Source of the DNA: an uncultured Desulfomonile sp. | Lineage (GTDB): Bacteria; Desulfobacterota; Desulfomonilia; Desulfomonilales; Desulfomonilaceae | Assembly (NCBI GenBank): GCA_937915285.1 | Contig: CALDNG010000511.1 | Coordinates: 1-11,620 of the forward strand | Direction of reading: 5' to 3' | Length of the DNA stretch: 11,620 nt | Part shown: positions 1-7,438 of the stretch, piece after piece | Layout of the letters: every line of letters begins with the position of its first letter | Position numbering within the stretch: position 1 is the stretch's first letter | Program-made: the position numbers and the translations under genes | The notes under the pieces: model-generated | Databases searched by the model: none | The model's input: only the letters and a program-made list of their open reading frames with translations | Told to the model about the DNA's origin: nothing

Positions 1-699
1 ATACTCATCGGATTTATTATATGTATTTTCTTCAAGGAACGCTTATACAACATTCTTGCTGACCCTATCCTGGTGTTGTTACCCAAGGACTCTTCCCTTG
101 TTTTTACAAGCCTCCCTGATCCGTTTTTCATACATTTGAAGGTTGCCTTTGTTGTGGGGCTTTTTCTGGCCTTTCCATTTGTTCTTTACCAGCTTTGGCT
201 TTTCATAAAACCCGGATTGCTTGATCACGAGCGCAAGCTGGCTTTGCCCACCATAGTGATAGCTACCATGCTGTTTTATGGGGGAGCGGCGTTCGCTTAC
301 TTTGTGGTGTTTCCCGCTGCTTTCTCTTTCTTTCTAGGCTACGAGACAACCGTTCTCAAGCCAATGATAGCGATCAAGGAATACGTTTCTCTTGTGGCGC
401 TGCTCATGCTGGCATTCGGCGCGGTATTTGAAACGCCTGTTCTGATAGTGTTCCTGGGGTTGCTCGGGGTCGTAGACAGCGCGTTCCTCAAGAAGGGGCG
501 ACGTTACTTCGTGGTAATAGCGTTCATCATTGCAGCCATTCTCACACCGACTCCGGATGTCGTAAACCAGGTGCTCATGGCTGTGCCGATGCTGATTTTT
601 TACGAACTGGGCATACAAATACTTGTTATACTTGAAAAGAGGCGGCTCAAGAAAGAGGCTCAAGAGGAGGCTGAGCTTGAAAGCAGTGAAAAAGAATAA
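1..699 (+). CDS. tatC: Sec-independent protein translocase TatC (5' end missing)
   Basis: TatC is the polytopic inner-membrane receptor of the twin-arginine translocase; it binds Tat signal peptides and works with TatA/TatB to export folded proteins. The frame is open from base 1 (ILIGFIICIFFKERLYNILA...), so the true start lies upstream; the GTG at 73 is internal. The visible 232 residues begin in the first membrane segment. They include the family hallmarks: the periplasmic loop ending FTSLPDPFF, the LYQLWLFIKPGLLDHER segment, FYGGAAFAYFVVFP, the conserved membrane glutamate in GAVFETPV (about visible residue 144) and the LTPTPDVVNQ stretch. The C-terminal tail is short and charged (KKEAQEEAELESSEKE), as is usual. 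By comparison with the family about 25 N-terminal residues are missing. A tat operon upstream cannot be seen. Identification is confident from motif order alone. Confidence 0.96.
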   Translation: MLIGFIICIFFKERLYNILADPILVLLPKDSSLVFTSLPDPFFIHLKVAFVVGLFLAFPFVLYQLWLFIKPGLLDHERKLALPTIVIATMLFYGGAAFAYFVVFPAAFSFFLGYETTVLKPMIAIKEYVSLVALLMLAFGAVFETPVLIVFLGLLGVVDSAFLKKGRRYFVVIAFIIAAILTPTPDVVNQVLMAVPMLIFYELGIQILVILEKRRLKKEAQEEAELESSEKE

Positions 700-797
700 T
701 ATGGCGGTGGCAATCAGGCCGGCGCCCACTTGTTTCTGAATTGATTTCCCATTTGGAAACTTTCTTGAAGCAGGGTGTCCATAACTAGAAATTGAAC

Positions 798-838
798 GGG
801 GCTCGGGTCTAGCGACAAGTCGAGTCCCAATTTTTTTT
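798..838 (+). terminator. Intrinsic terminator or attenuator upstream of the wzm-like gene
   Basis: An 8-bp stem pairs 798-805 (GGGGCTCG) with 821-828 (CGAGTCCC), with one G-U pair. The 15-base loop can itself form a small GTC/GAC stem. After AA, eight T residues follow (831-838). This is a typical Rho-independent terminator. It lies about 100 bases after tatC and only 11 bases before the GTG at 850, so it may simply end tatC transcription, or it may act as an attenuator that the polysaccharide transcript has to pass. Confidence 0.75.
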
Positions 839-849
839 GAATATCCCGG

Positions 850-1686
850 GTGGGAGTTAGAGACTTGTCAGGAACTACTCAATTTATCAAAAGCTCTTAC
901 ATCAACGTATCACCACGTAGCCGAAAACGATCACAGTTTGCGACGGTGTTGAGGGCGCTTGTCATCAGGGACGTCACCAGCAGGTACCGCCGTTCATCAT
1001 TAGGCATGTGGTGGGCCTTTCTGCAACCGTTGATCCTCATGCTGCTCTTTAACATGCTCAGGGGATTTGTGAACATCCCGAGTGACGGCATCCCGTATAT
1101 ACTTTTCAGCTATTCGGGGCTTCTGCCATGGACTTTTTTTACAAATTCGGTGGCAGCCTGCGGGCCAAGCATCATAACTAATGCGGAGATCATCAAAAAG
1201 ATAGCGTTACCACGCGAGGTTTTTCCCCTTGCGGCTGTCACTGCGACCTTGTTTGACTTTGTGATGTCCGGAATAGTGATGGCTATTCTGATGATTTATT
1301 ACGCGGTCCCGATCGGCTGGGCGCTTCTGTGGATACCGGCGCTTGTAATACTGATGGGCGCAGCCTCGTTTGCGGTGGGGATACTCATAGCGGGATTGGG
1401 AACTTTCCGGAAGGACTTCATTTTTGCCACCCCGTTTCTGACCCAGGCATGGCTATTTATTACGCCTGTTATTTATCCCTTGAGTTCGGTGCCTGAGAAG
1501 TGGCAATCCATTTACATGCTGAACCCGATGGTTGGTGTAATAGAGGGGTTCAGGTCGGTGTTGCTGAAAGCTCAGACGCCAGCGTTTGAGCCCCTGGCGC
1601 TATCAGCTCTTACCACAGCCTTGCTCCTGGGACTGTCATGGCCGGTGTTCAGGAAGCTTTCGGGCTACTTTGCGGATGTGCTGTGA
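850..1686 (+). CDS. wzm: ABC-2 type polysaccharide export permease (Wzm-like)
   Basis: This is the membrane subunit of an ABC exporter that moves undecaprenyl-linked O-antigen or a similar glycan across the inner membrane; its partner ATPase is encoded next. The 278 residues show the family's N-terminal amphipathic segment RDVTSRYRRSSLGMWWAFLQP (about 40-60), then about six hydrophobic segments, LPWTFFTNSV (92-101), the KKIALPREVFPL coupling region (116-127), ITPVIYPLSSVP (204-215) and NPMVGVIEGFR (225-235), all typical of ABC2_membrane/Wzm proteins. Start choice is uncertain: the first in-frame start is GTG 850, just after a stop at 838-840, but GGGAG at 852-856 would serve a TTG at 865 with 8-base spacing. 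The encoded protein is full length either way. wzm is used as a family-level symbol. Confidence 0.92.
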   Translation: MGVRDLSGTTQFIKSSYINVSPRSRKRSQFATVLRALVIRDVTSRYRRSSLGMWWAFLQPLILMLLFNMLRGFVNIPSDGIPYILFSYSGLLPWTFFTNSVAACGPSIITNAEIIKKIALPREVFPLAAVTATLFDFVMSGIVMAILMIYYAVPIGWALLWIPALVILMGAASFAVGILIAGLGTFRKDFIFATPFLTQAWLFITPVIYPLSSVPEKWQSIYMLNPMVGVIEGFRSVLLKAQTPAFEPLALSALTTALLLGLSWPVFRKLSGYFADVL

Positions 1687-1742
1687 TAAAGGGGGCTGTA
1701 ACAGCGGCTTTATGGGAATCCTAACGGTTGTCATTGCGGCGT

Positions 1743-1766
1743 ACTGACCCTGTGAACAGGGTCAGT
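1743..1766. repeat. Perfect 10-bp inverted repeat (hairpin) between wzm- and wzt-like genes
   Basis: ACTGACCCTG (1743-1752) and CAGGGTCAGT (1757-1766) are exact reverse complements around a TGAA tetraloop. No T-run follows, so it is not an intrinsic terminator. It sits in an unusually long gap (1687-1840) for a wzm-wzt pair. It could be an mRNA processing or stabilising hairpin, or a REP-like or miniature element. The repeat nature beyond this one copy cannot be judged here. Confidence 0.7.
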
Positions 1767-1840
1767 TCCGAGGTGGCGCCCAAGGACATTGGAAACACGA
1801 TCGAACAGTTTTATCGGGAGAGTCTTTCAGAATTTAAACC

Positions 1841-3088
1841 ATGTCAGATGTAACAATAAGAATTGAGGGTTTGTGGAAACGGTATGGTTTACCCGTGCCG
1901 GAACTTGTGCGCAAGAGTGTTTTGGCGGCCAAAAAGATTTTTGGCTCAAAAAATGATTTCCTCAACGAAACGTGGGCGCTAAGGGACATAAACCTCGAGG
2001 TGCGCAAAGGTGAGACCCTTGGGATAGTAGGGCGAAACGGGGCAGGGAAGAGCACCCTGCTGAAAGTCCTGGCCGGTGTTACGGCTCCCACCCATGGGAA
2101 GGTTGAAATATTTGGAAGAATATTCCCGATGATCGAGCTGAACGCCGGTTTGCACATGGAGTTGACGGGCCGGGAGAATGTCAGGCTCCTTGGGGCGGTA
2201 ATGGGGCTGGCCAAGGACGAGATTGAGGAAAAACTTCCTGGTATCGAGGATTTCTGTGAGCTTGGTAGCTGGTTCGATCAGCCGGTGAGGATGTATTCGA
2301 GCGGCATGCTGGGCCGCCTGGGTTTCGGTGTGGCGGTTAACATCCAGAGCGACGTGGTGCTTATTGATGAAACCTTTGCAGTGGGTGACCTTAAATTCCA
2401 GAACAAGAGCCTTGCACGTGTCAAGGAGATGCGTGAGAGCGGGGCTACCATATTGCTGGTCAGCCACAGCCTGGAGACCCTGCAGTTTGTCGCAAAGAGG
2501 GGCATACTGCTGGAGCAGGGTCAGCTGATATCCGATGGGACATCCCTGGAGGCCATCAACGCCTATGAAAAGCTGGTGTTCAGGTCTGAACAGCAGCGGC
2601 TTGAACACCGTGTCAGAAACCGGATATCCAGCGAGGATGTTTACATCTACAATGCGCGTCTATTCGATGAAAACGGTGAGTCTATAAAAGAGGTTATTTC
2701 CGGTGAGCCTTTCGGCATTGAGGTTGACCTTCACCTGAATCGTGCGTTGGAGAAGCCTATGTTTTCGATGGGCCTTCTGAATGCGGCGGGGATTCTATGC
2801 AAGTGGAATATTTCGGAGGAGGACGGACTTGAGGCTTCGGGAGAGCCCAACCGTTACATCCTGAAGATATGGTATCCGGAAAACCGTCTTGCTAATGGAG
2901 CCTATGAGGCTCATTTTGCGACCCGAGACGCAACATCATTCGAGACGCTGGAACGGATAGCTGGTATTGTGAGTTTTGCCGTTGTCGGACCGAAGAGGGC
3001 CAGGGGCATAGTGGCCGGGACTTGCGAATGGCGTCTGACACCGGTCCTTGAGGGTGACACCCCTAACGGTAAACCGGCCATTGGATAG
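1841..3088 (+). CDS. wzt: Polysaccharide ABC exporter ATPase with C-terminal carbohydrate-binding domain (Wzt-like)
   Basis: This is the cytoplasmic ATPase that powers glycan export with the permease at 850-1686. The nucleotide-binding domain covers roughly residues 1-250: Walker A GRNGAGKST (64-72), the ABC signature YSSGMLGRL (152-160), Walker B DVVLIDE (171-177) and the H-loop histidine in LLVSHS (H209). The insertion before Walker A and the NAGLHMELTGRENV segment are typical of the Wzt/TagH group. Residues about 255-410 form an extra beta-rich region (SSEDVYIYNARLFDENGE..., SGEPFGIEVDLHLN...) matching the Wzt_C domain. In characterised systems that domain recognises the modified non-reducing end of the finished glycan before export. 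The total of 415 residues fits this two-domain class. No good Shine-Dalgarno precedes ATG 1841, but the N-terminus aligns with the family. Confidence 0.95.
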   Translation: MSDVTIRIEGLWKRYGLPVPELVRKSVLAAKKIFGSKNDFLNETWALRDINLEVRKGETLGIVGRNGAGKSTLLKVLAGVTAPTHGKVEIFGRIFPMIELNAGLHMELTGRENVRLLGAVMGLAKDEIEEKLPGIEDFCELGSWFDQPVRMYSSGMLGRLGFGVAVNIQSDVVLIDETFAVGDLKFQNKSLARVKEMRESGATILLVSHSLETLQFVAKRGILLEQGQLISDGTSLEAINAYEKLVFRSEQQRLEHRVRNRISSEDVYIYNARLFDENGESIKEVISGEPFGIEVDLHLNRALEKPMFSMGLLNAAGILCKWNISEEDGLEASGEPNRYILKIWYPENRLANGAYEAHFATRDATSFETLERIAGIVSFAVVGPKRARGIVAGTCEWRLTPVLEGDTPNGKPAIG

Positions 3089-3093
3089 GTTGA

Positions 3094-3729
3094 GTGATGA
3101 TCGACAGGAACAGGCAATTCTGGGGAAGATTGATGAAGTGGCGCAGCGAGTGCTACAGCCGCTTCGGCGCCATATCCGAGATACCTCTAACATCCTACGA
3201 AACCGAGCTTGCCGAATGTCTGCAGGGAAAGTCACGCCTGCTGGACGTAGGAGCCGGCGCTCACAAGCCCATCAAGGCTTTTGTTGAAAGGGCCGGGGTC
3301 ACGTACTTCTGTCTCGACACAGACCCGGATGGCGTATTTGACTACCGCTCATTTGATGAAATCCCGGAATCCCAAACATTCGACGTGGTCGTAGCCAACC
3401 AGGTGATCGAACACATGGGGGTTGATGAGGCTTTCGATTACGTCTACAACATTTTCCTGAAACTCGTCCCGGGTGGACTATTTTTTGCCACTGTTCCCAA
3501 CGCCGCCCACCCCGTCCGTCAACGAGATTGCACCCACATTACCCCATGGCCGTCAAACGACTTGTACAGCCTTCTCAGAAGCGCCGGCTTCGAGATACTA
3601 AGGCTGAGACGTTACAACAAATACCCCCTGACAGACGATCCCTTCAAGAGGTGGCTAGTAGAAACAATATGTCAGGAATTCAGGATAGACTGGTGTGACA
3701 GCATCCTGATAACAGGCCAGAAGGGTTGA
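3094..3729 (+). CDS. SAM-dependent methyltransferase (class I), polysaccharide cluster
   Basis: A 211-residue class I methyltransferase. Motif I, the SAM-binding glycine-rich loop, is LLDVGAGAHKP (49-59). The acidic end of strand beta-2 is in YFCLDTDPDG (71-80), VVVANQVIEHM (98-108) is the motif IV region, and LVPGGLFFATVPN (124-136) is the post-motif typical of Methyltransf_11/23-like enzymes. The start is either GTG 3094 or ATG 3097; ATG 3097 sits 7 bases after AGG (3087-3089) and I prefer it. It begins 5-8 bases after the wzt stop, so it is co-transcribed. In ABC-dependent O-antigen systems methylation can modify sugars or cap the chain end read by Wzt_C. That role is inferred from position, and the acceptor is unknown. 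Confidence 0.85.
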   Translation: MMIDRNRQFWGRLMKWRSECYSRFGAISEIPLTSYETELAECLQGKSRLLDVGAGAHKPIKAFVERAGVTYFCLDTDPDGVFDYRSFDEIPESQTFDVVVANQVIEHMGVDEAFDYVYNIFLKLVPGGLFFATVPNAAHPVRQRDCTHITPWPSNDLYSLLRSAGFEILRLRRYNKYPLTDDPFKRWLVETICQEFRIDWCDSILITGQKG

Positions 3730-3733
3730 CAGG

Positions 3734-4645
3734 ATGTATTCTTTTCGTTCATTCGCCGTAAACGGAGTGGATTACGGCCAGTTGACAATAGACGGTGTTA
3801 AATATGAACTGGAATGGAAGAGAAATGTTACCCAGCCTGATGATGCCCCACGTCTGGTAATCATATCCCATATAACCAATTCCAGGGCCTTTGATCTACT
3901 AAAGACATGTGTTGAAGGGGTTCGCAGGTTCACTCCCGAGCCGCATGAACTCTGGGTGGTCGATAACAATTCTCCTGAACAATGGCTGAATCAGCTCAGG
4001 GCAATTGAGTCCGTCAATCTTGTGCTTAATAGAACCGAGCCTGTTCCACCGGAAATCAGGGATGACGTTCAGTTACGCGAACAGTTCCATTACGGTAGTT
4101 ACGCCAATGCCATAGGACTTGAAATAGGGGCCTTCCTCATTGACACGACGGCCAGATACCTCATGACCATGCACATGGATACCGTGCCCGCCAAGAGTGG
4201 TTGGTTGTCGTACCTGCGATCGAAACTTAACGAGAAGACGGCAGCCTGCGGCGTCCGTATGGATCATGCCCGCACCAGTGAGGGTGTCCTTCATGTTTTG
4301 GGTTACATGGTCAATTTCCAGGTTTTCAGAGAACTCGGACTGAATTTTTTCCCGAGTCTGCCTGATTACGATGTTGGCGATACTGTTACCGTTAAACTGA
4401 GGGAAGCCGGGTACGATGTGTTTGCGTGCCGGAACACTTTCCGTGATCCTGAGCTTGTTAAGCTCATACCCGCCGATTCACCGCTACATGATCTCCACGT
4501 TGATCGGTCATTTGACGATGACGACGATGTGATATTTTTGCACCTGGGTAGAGGAGTTCGCAGATCAGCCGGTAACCATACCAGGGGAACCAGTCTTGAA
4601 CAATGGCTTGAAGTGACAGGCGCCATAGTGGGCGCCCGGGTCTGA
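3734..4645 (+). CDS. GT-A fold (GT2-like) glycosyltransferase
   Basis: A 303-residue protein with a divergent GT-A glycosyltransferase core. After about 38 N-terminal residues of unknown role, LVIISHITNS (41-50) starts the nucleotide-binding fold. HELWVVDNNSPEQW (71-84) is the VDNxS motif common to GT2 enzymes, YLMTMHMDTVPAKSGWL (142-158) contains the DxD-like metal-site region followed by the usual GWL, and DYDVGDTVTVKLREAGY (211-227) fits the acceptor-side acidic motif. Near the C-terminus is an acidic run, DDDDD (261-265). AAGGG at 3721-3725 provides an 8-base-spaced ribosome binding site, 4 bases after the preceding gene's stop. It probably adds one sugar in glycan assembly; donor and acceptor cannot be read from sequence. 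The match to GT2 is recognisable but not close. Confidence 0.72.
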   Translation: MYSFRSFAVNGVDYGQLTIDGVKYELEWKRNVTQPDDAPRLVIISHITNSRAFDLLKTCVEGVRRFTPEPHELWVVDNNSPEQWLNQLRAIESVNLVLNRTEPVPPEIRDDVQLREQFHYGSYANAIGLEIGAFLIDTTARYLMTMHMDTVPAKSGWLSYLRSKLNEKTAACGVRMDHARTSEGVLHVLGYMVNFQVFRELGLNFFPSLPDYDVGDTVTVKLREAGYDVFACRNTFRDPELVKLIPADSPLHDLHVDRSFDDDDDVIFLHLGRGVRRSAGNHTRGTSLEQWLEVTGAIVGARV

Positions 4646-4658
4646 CAAAGAGTCAGAC
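4640..4658. repeat. 7-bp perfect hairpin at the end of the glycosyltransferase gene
   Basis: GTCTGAC (4640-4646) and GTCAGAC (4652-4658) are exact reverse complements around a 5-base AAAGA loop. The stem includes the TGA stop codon of the preceding gene. No T-tract follows, so termination is unlikely; an mRNA-stability or translational spacing role is possible. It sits in a 31-base intergenic spacer, longer than most junctions in this operon. Confidence 0.5.
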
Positions 4659-4676
4659 ATGCCATAATCCCTCTGA

Positions 4677-5432
4677 ATGACCCAAACCTCCATGAAAACA
4701 CCCAGATTCATCAATAAAGATAAACCGGTAATGAAGCCAGAACAGGTGAGGGACATATCCTACACGCTGAGGCGTTATTATGTGGACAGGTTCCATGAGG
4801 ACGTATTCTGCGACCGAGCTTTTTGTGGTGGACTGATCCTTGACCTCGGGGGTAACAGGAAGTCCAAGAGGGGACTGTTCGACATCGACTGTTACGATGG
4901 CACTGTTATTTACGCTAACATCAGCGCTTCCAAGTCTCCTGACACCGTTACGGACGCTGAGAGCCTTCCTTTTGCCCCTGCGACATTTGAAACTGTAATA
5001 TGCTCTGAATTGCTCGAACATGTTTACAGGCCGCAGAATGTTCTCAAGGAGGTGTTCAGAACGCTTAAACCAGGTGGAACCCTATTGGTATGTGTTCCTT
5101 TCATGGTAGGCGTTCATGGCGACCCCTACGATTATGGGCGCTATACGGACAGTTACTGGAGAAGAGCCCTCGATGATATCGGGTATTCAAATGTAGAGAT
5201 CATGGCTCAGGGAGCTTTCTTCAGTGTGGCTTACGACATGCTCAGGGCGCTGGTTTATGGCGCCATCAGCCAATGGGGAACCGAGCGCAGGATTTCAATT
5301 GCAATGATAGGAAGGGCCCTTGGATTGTTAAAACTGAAAGCGATTGATCTCGACAACAGGACACTTTCAAGCACAGGGTCTAAAACTCAAGTTTATACAA
5401 CCGGATTTGGAATTAAAGCGACAAAGAAATGA
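4677..5432 (+). CDS. SAM-dependent methyltransferase (Methyltransf_11 type), polysaccharide cluster
   Basis: A 251-residue class I methyltransferase, distinct from the one at 3094. Motif I is GLILDLGGN (52-60), DAESLPFAPATFETVICSEL is the classic motif II-IV stretch (93-111), LLEHVYRPQNVLKEVFRTLKPGG (112-134) follows, and LLVCVPF (136-142) precedes HGDPYDYGRYT (147-157), a segment seen in many cell-wall and O-antigen cluster methyltransferases. ATG 4677 has only a weak ribosome binding site; ATG 4731 (Met19) is an alternative start that would remove a poorly conserved leader. Its stop overlaps the next start (ATGA, 5429-5432), so the two are translationally coupled. It likely methylates a sugar, or caps the chain recognised by the Wzt C-domain; the substrate is not determinable from sequence. 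Confidence 0.86.
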   Translation: MTQTSMKTPRFINKDKPVMKPEQVRDISYTLRRYYVDRFHEDVFCDRAFCGGLILDLGGNRKSKRGLFDIDCYDGTVIYANISASKSPDTVTDAESLPFAPATFETVICSELLEHVYRPQNVLKEVFRTLKPGGTLLVCVPFMVGVHGDPYDYGRYTDSYWRRALDDIGYSNVEIMAQGAFFSVAYDMLRALVYGAISQWGTERRISIAMIGRALGLLKLKAIDLDNRTLSSTGSKTQVYTTGFGIKATKK

Positions 5433-7438
5433 ACAAGATGAAGGTATACCTGACAGGCGGCGACGATATTGGATGGGCGATTGACGAGGACTTGAAACTA
5501 GCCCGGCGGTCTCTCGAAGGGATAGTTGATTTCACTGGGCTTGAGGACTGCGATGTGGTCCATAGTGTTTGGTGGGAAGGGCTGAACATGCTAGACCGGC
5601 GAGCCCTCGAAGACAAAACCATCGTCTGCCATGTGCCTGCAGAGCCATTCCGCTACCTGACAGTTCCGGCCCATCGTCATGTGATGGATATGGTGGATTT
5701 ATGGATCACAAGGACCACGCAGGCTAACCAACAACTCAGAAGCATCGATGTGGAAAATAGGCTGGTTCCGTATTCGGTGGATACAGATATTTTCAGACCG
5801 TTGGACCGTGCGGCCCCAGATCTGGAATCATTCAGGAATCGATACAACATCCCATCGGATAAATACCTGATCGGCAATTTCCAGCGTGACACGGAAGGGG
5901 CTGACCTGTCTGCGCCAAAGCTTGTAAAGGGGCCGGACATCCTGTTGGAAATCATGCGAGGACTGAAGAGACAGGGCCTTGAATTTCATGTTGTTCTTGC
6001 AGGTCCACGTCGTCACTGGATAAGGAAGAAGCTTGCCGAATCAGGGATACCTTACACCTTTGTGGGTGGTAAGATTGATGGCGATGATCTGGCTGTGAAC
6101 TCACTTCCCAGAGAGACCCTGAACCTCCTCTACAACATCATCGACCTGTATGTGGTGTCCAGTAGGTCCGAAGGTGGTCCGCATTCCATACTTGAGGCAT
6201 GCGGGTCAAAGACGAGGATAATAAGCTCGGACGTCGGCCTGGCCCGGGACAACCTTCCGGAAAAAGACATCTTTCATGCGCCGGACACTGCTGTGAGCCT
6301 TATAGAAGCGGACATGAAATCCAATATCCGCAATGAAATTATTGAGGCCAATTATGCCAAAGCGCTCATCAACAATACAGCGGAGGCTTCAAGACCAATT
6401 TTTAGGGCTCTTTACGATGAGTTACCGGATATTTTAAAGAAGAGAAGCTCCTCGGGAAAGAGGAGACAGAGAAGGACTGATCTGGCGACGGCGAGTGTAA
6501 CCGGGGGTGTAGAATCGGGCAAAAAATTCACTGTCGGGCTTTGGCACAGCTTTTTCAAGCCGCCTTACGGAGGTGGAAACCAGTTCATGATGGCCCTGAG
6601 AAAGGGACTGACTCAACTCGGAGTGGATGTGAGGGAGAATGAACTCACCGAGGAAATCGACGCATACATTCTCAATTCAATTCATTTCGATGTTGACCTG
6701 TTTCTGGAATTCAGCAGGAAGCACCGGCTGAATGTGGTTCACAGGATTGACGGGCCGATACACATGATACGGGGTTTCGATCTTGATAAGGACATGCTTT
6801 GTTACGAACTCAACGAAAGATTCGCAGGCGCTACCGTCCTTCAATCCAACTGGGTTTACCAGAACATTGTAAAGCTAAATTACCATCCAGTAAGCCCAAC
6901 GGTGATACTCAACGCCGTTGATTCAGACATTTTCCACAACAGGGGGCGGATCGGTTTCAGTAAAAAGAGGAAGGTAAGATTGATATCTTCGAGCTGGTCA
7001 AACAATCCCAGAAAGGGTGGCCCTGTTTACAAATGGATAGAGGATAACCTTGACTGGAGCCGTTTTGATTATACATTCGTCGGGAATGCCTCCGAAGAGT
7101 TCACCAGGATTAAGAGGGTGGAGGCTGTCCCATCTGAAGATCTTGCTGACATGCTGAGACAGCACGACATATATATTACCGCAAGCAAGAATGATCCGTG
7201 TTCAAACGCAGTGATTGAAGCTCTTTCATGCGGGCTGCCAACGCTTTACCTCAATGACGGTGGGCACCCTGAGCTGGTTGGCAGCGGTGGTTTGCCTTTC
7301 AGCGCCCAAGAAGAGATATTACCGCAACTGGATAGGCTGGTGGACAATTACGAGATGTTCCAGAACCTGATCGTGGTTTCTAAGCTGTCGGATGTGGCGG
7401 CAAAATATTTGAGCATAGCCCGGGACATAGCAGTATGA
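5429..7438 (+). CDS. Bifunctional protein: two fused GT-B (GT4-like) glycosyltransferases
   Basis: The 669 residues form two complete GT-B type units in one polypeptide. Unit 1 spans about 1-335: a degenerate N-terminal Rossmann half (VYLTGGDDIGWAIDEDL), a VPYSVDTDIFRPL hinge (113-125) and a C-terminal nucleotide-sugar half ending in SEGGPHSILEACG, with the EX7E pair at E248/E256. A basic linker follows (KKRSSSGKRRQRR, 337-349). Unit 2 spans about 366-669: FTVGLWHSFFKPPYGGGNQF starts the new Rossmann domain, ILNAVDSDIF (493-502) is the hinge, and the donor site reads NDPCSNAVIEALSCGLP, where the first glutamate of EX7E is aspartate (D589/E597). Two linked transfer steps are likely. No stop or frameshift lies between the halves. 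It overlaps its neighbours by ATGA on both sides. Confidence 0.85.
   Translation: MNKMKVYLTGGDDIGWAIDEDLKLARRSLEGIVDFTGLEDCDVVHSVWWEGLNMLDRRALEDKTIVCHVPAEPFRYLTVPAHRHVMDMVDLWITRTTQANQQLRSIDVENRLVPYSVDTDIFRPLDRAAPDLESFRNRYNIPSDKYLIGNFQRDTEGADLSAPKLVKGPDILLEIMRGLKRQGLEFHVVLAGPRRHWIRKKLAESGIPYTFVGGKIDGDDLAVNSLPRETLNLLYNIIDLYVVSSRSEGGPHSILEACGSKTRIISSDVGLARDNLPEKDIFHAPDTAVSLIEADMKSNIRNEIIEANYAKALINNTAEASRPIFRALYDELPDILKKRSSSGKRRQRRTDLATASVTGGVESGKKFTVGLWHSFFKPPYGGGNQFMMALRKGLTQLGVDVRENELTEEIDAYILNSIHFDVDLFLEFSRKHRLNVVHRIDGPIHMIRGFDLDKDMLCYELNERFAGATVLQSNWVYQNIVKLNYHPVSPTVILNAVDSDIFHNRGRIGFSKKRKVRLISSSWSNNPRKGGPVYKWIEDNLDWSRFDYTFVGNASEEFTRIKRVEAVPSEDLADMLRQHDIYITASKNDPCSNAVIEALSCGLPTLYLNDGGHPELVGSGGLPFSAQEEILPQLDRLVDNYEMFQNLIVVSKLSDVAAKYLSIARDIAV

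Noticed and set aside
1743..1766. The hairpin as a Rho-independent terminator.
   Set aside because: Stem is strong but there is no T-tract after it on either strand.
1712..1837. A second selenoprotein: MGILTVVIAAY followed by in-frame TGA, then Pro-Cys.
   Set aside because: The TGA lies within the hairpin itself with the apical loop only a few bases away, no protein family is recognisable after it, and no ribosome binding site precedes the ATG.
1752..1856. A small reading frame from GTG 1752 overlapping the wzt start (about 34 codons).
   Set aside because: No recognisable family, no good ribosome binding site, and its 5' part is the hairpin sequence.
1979..2608. A long - strand reading frame across the wzt gene.
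   Set aside because: It is antisense to a well-supported ATPase, has no recognisable domain, and its composition follows from the codons of the + strand gene. The other - strand frames over 60 codons in this window are likewise shadows.
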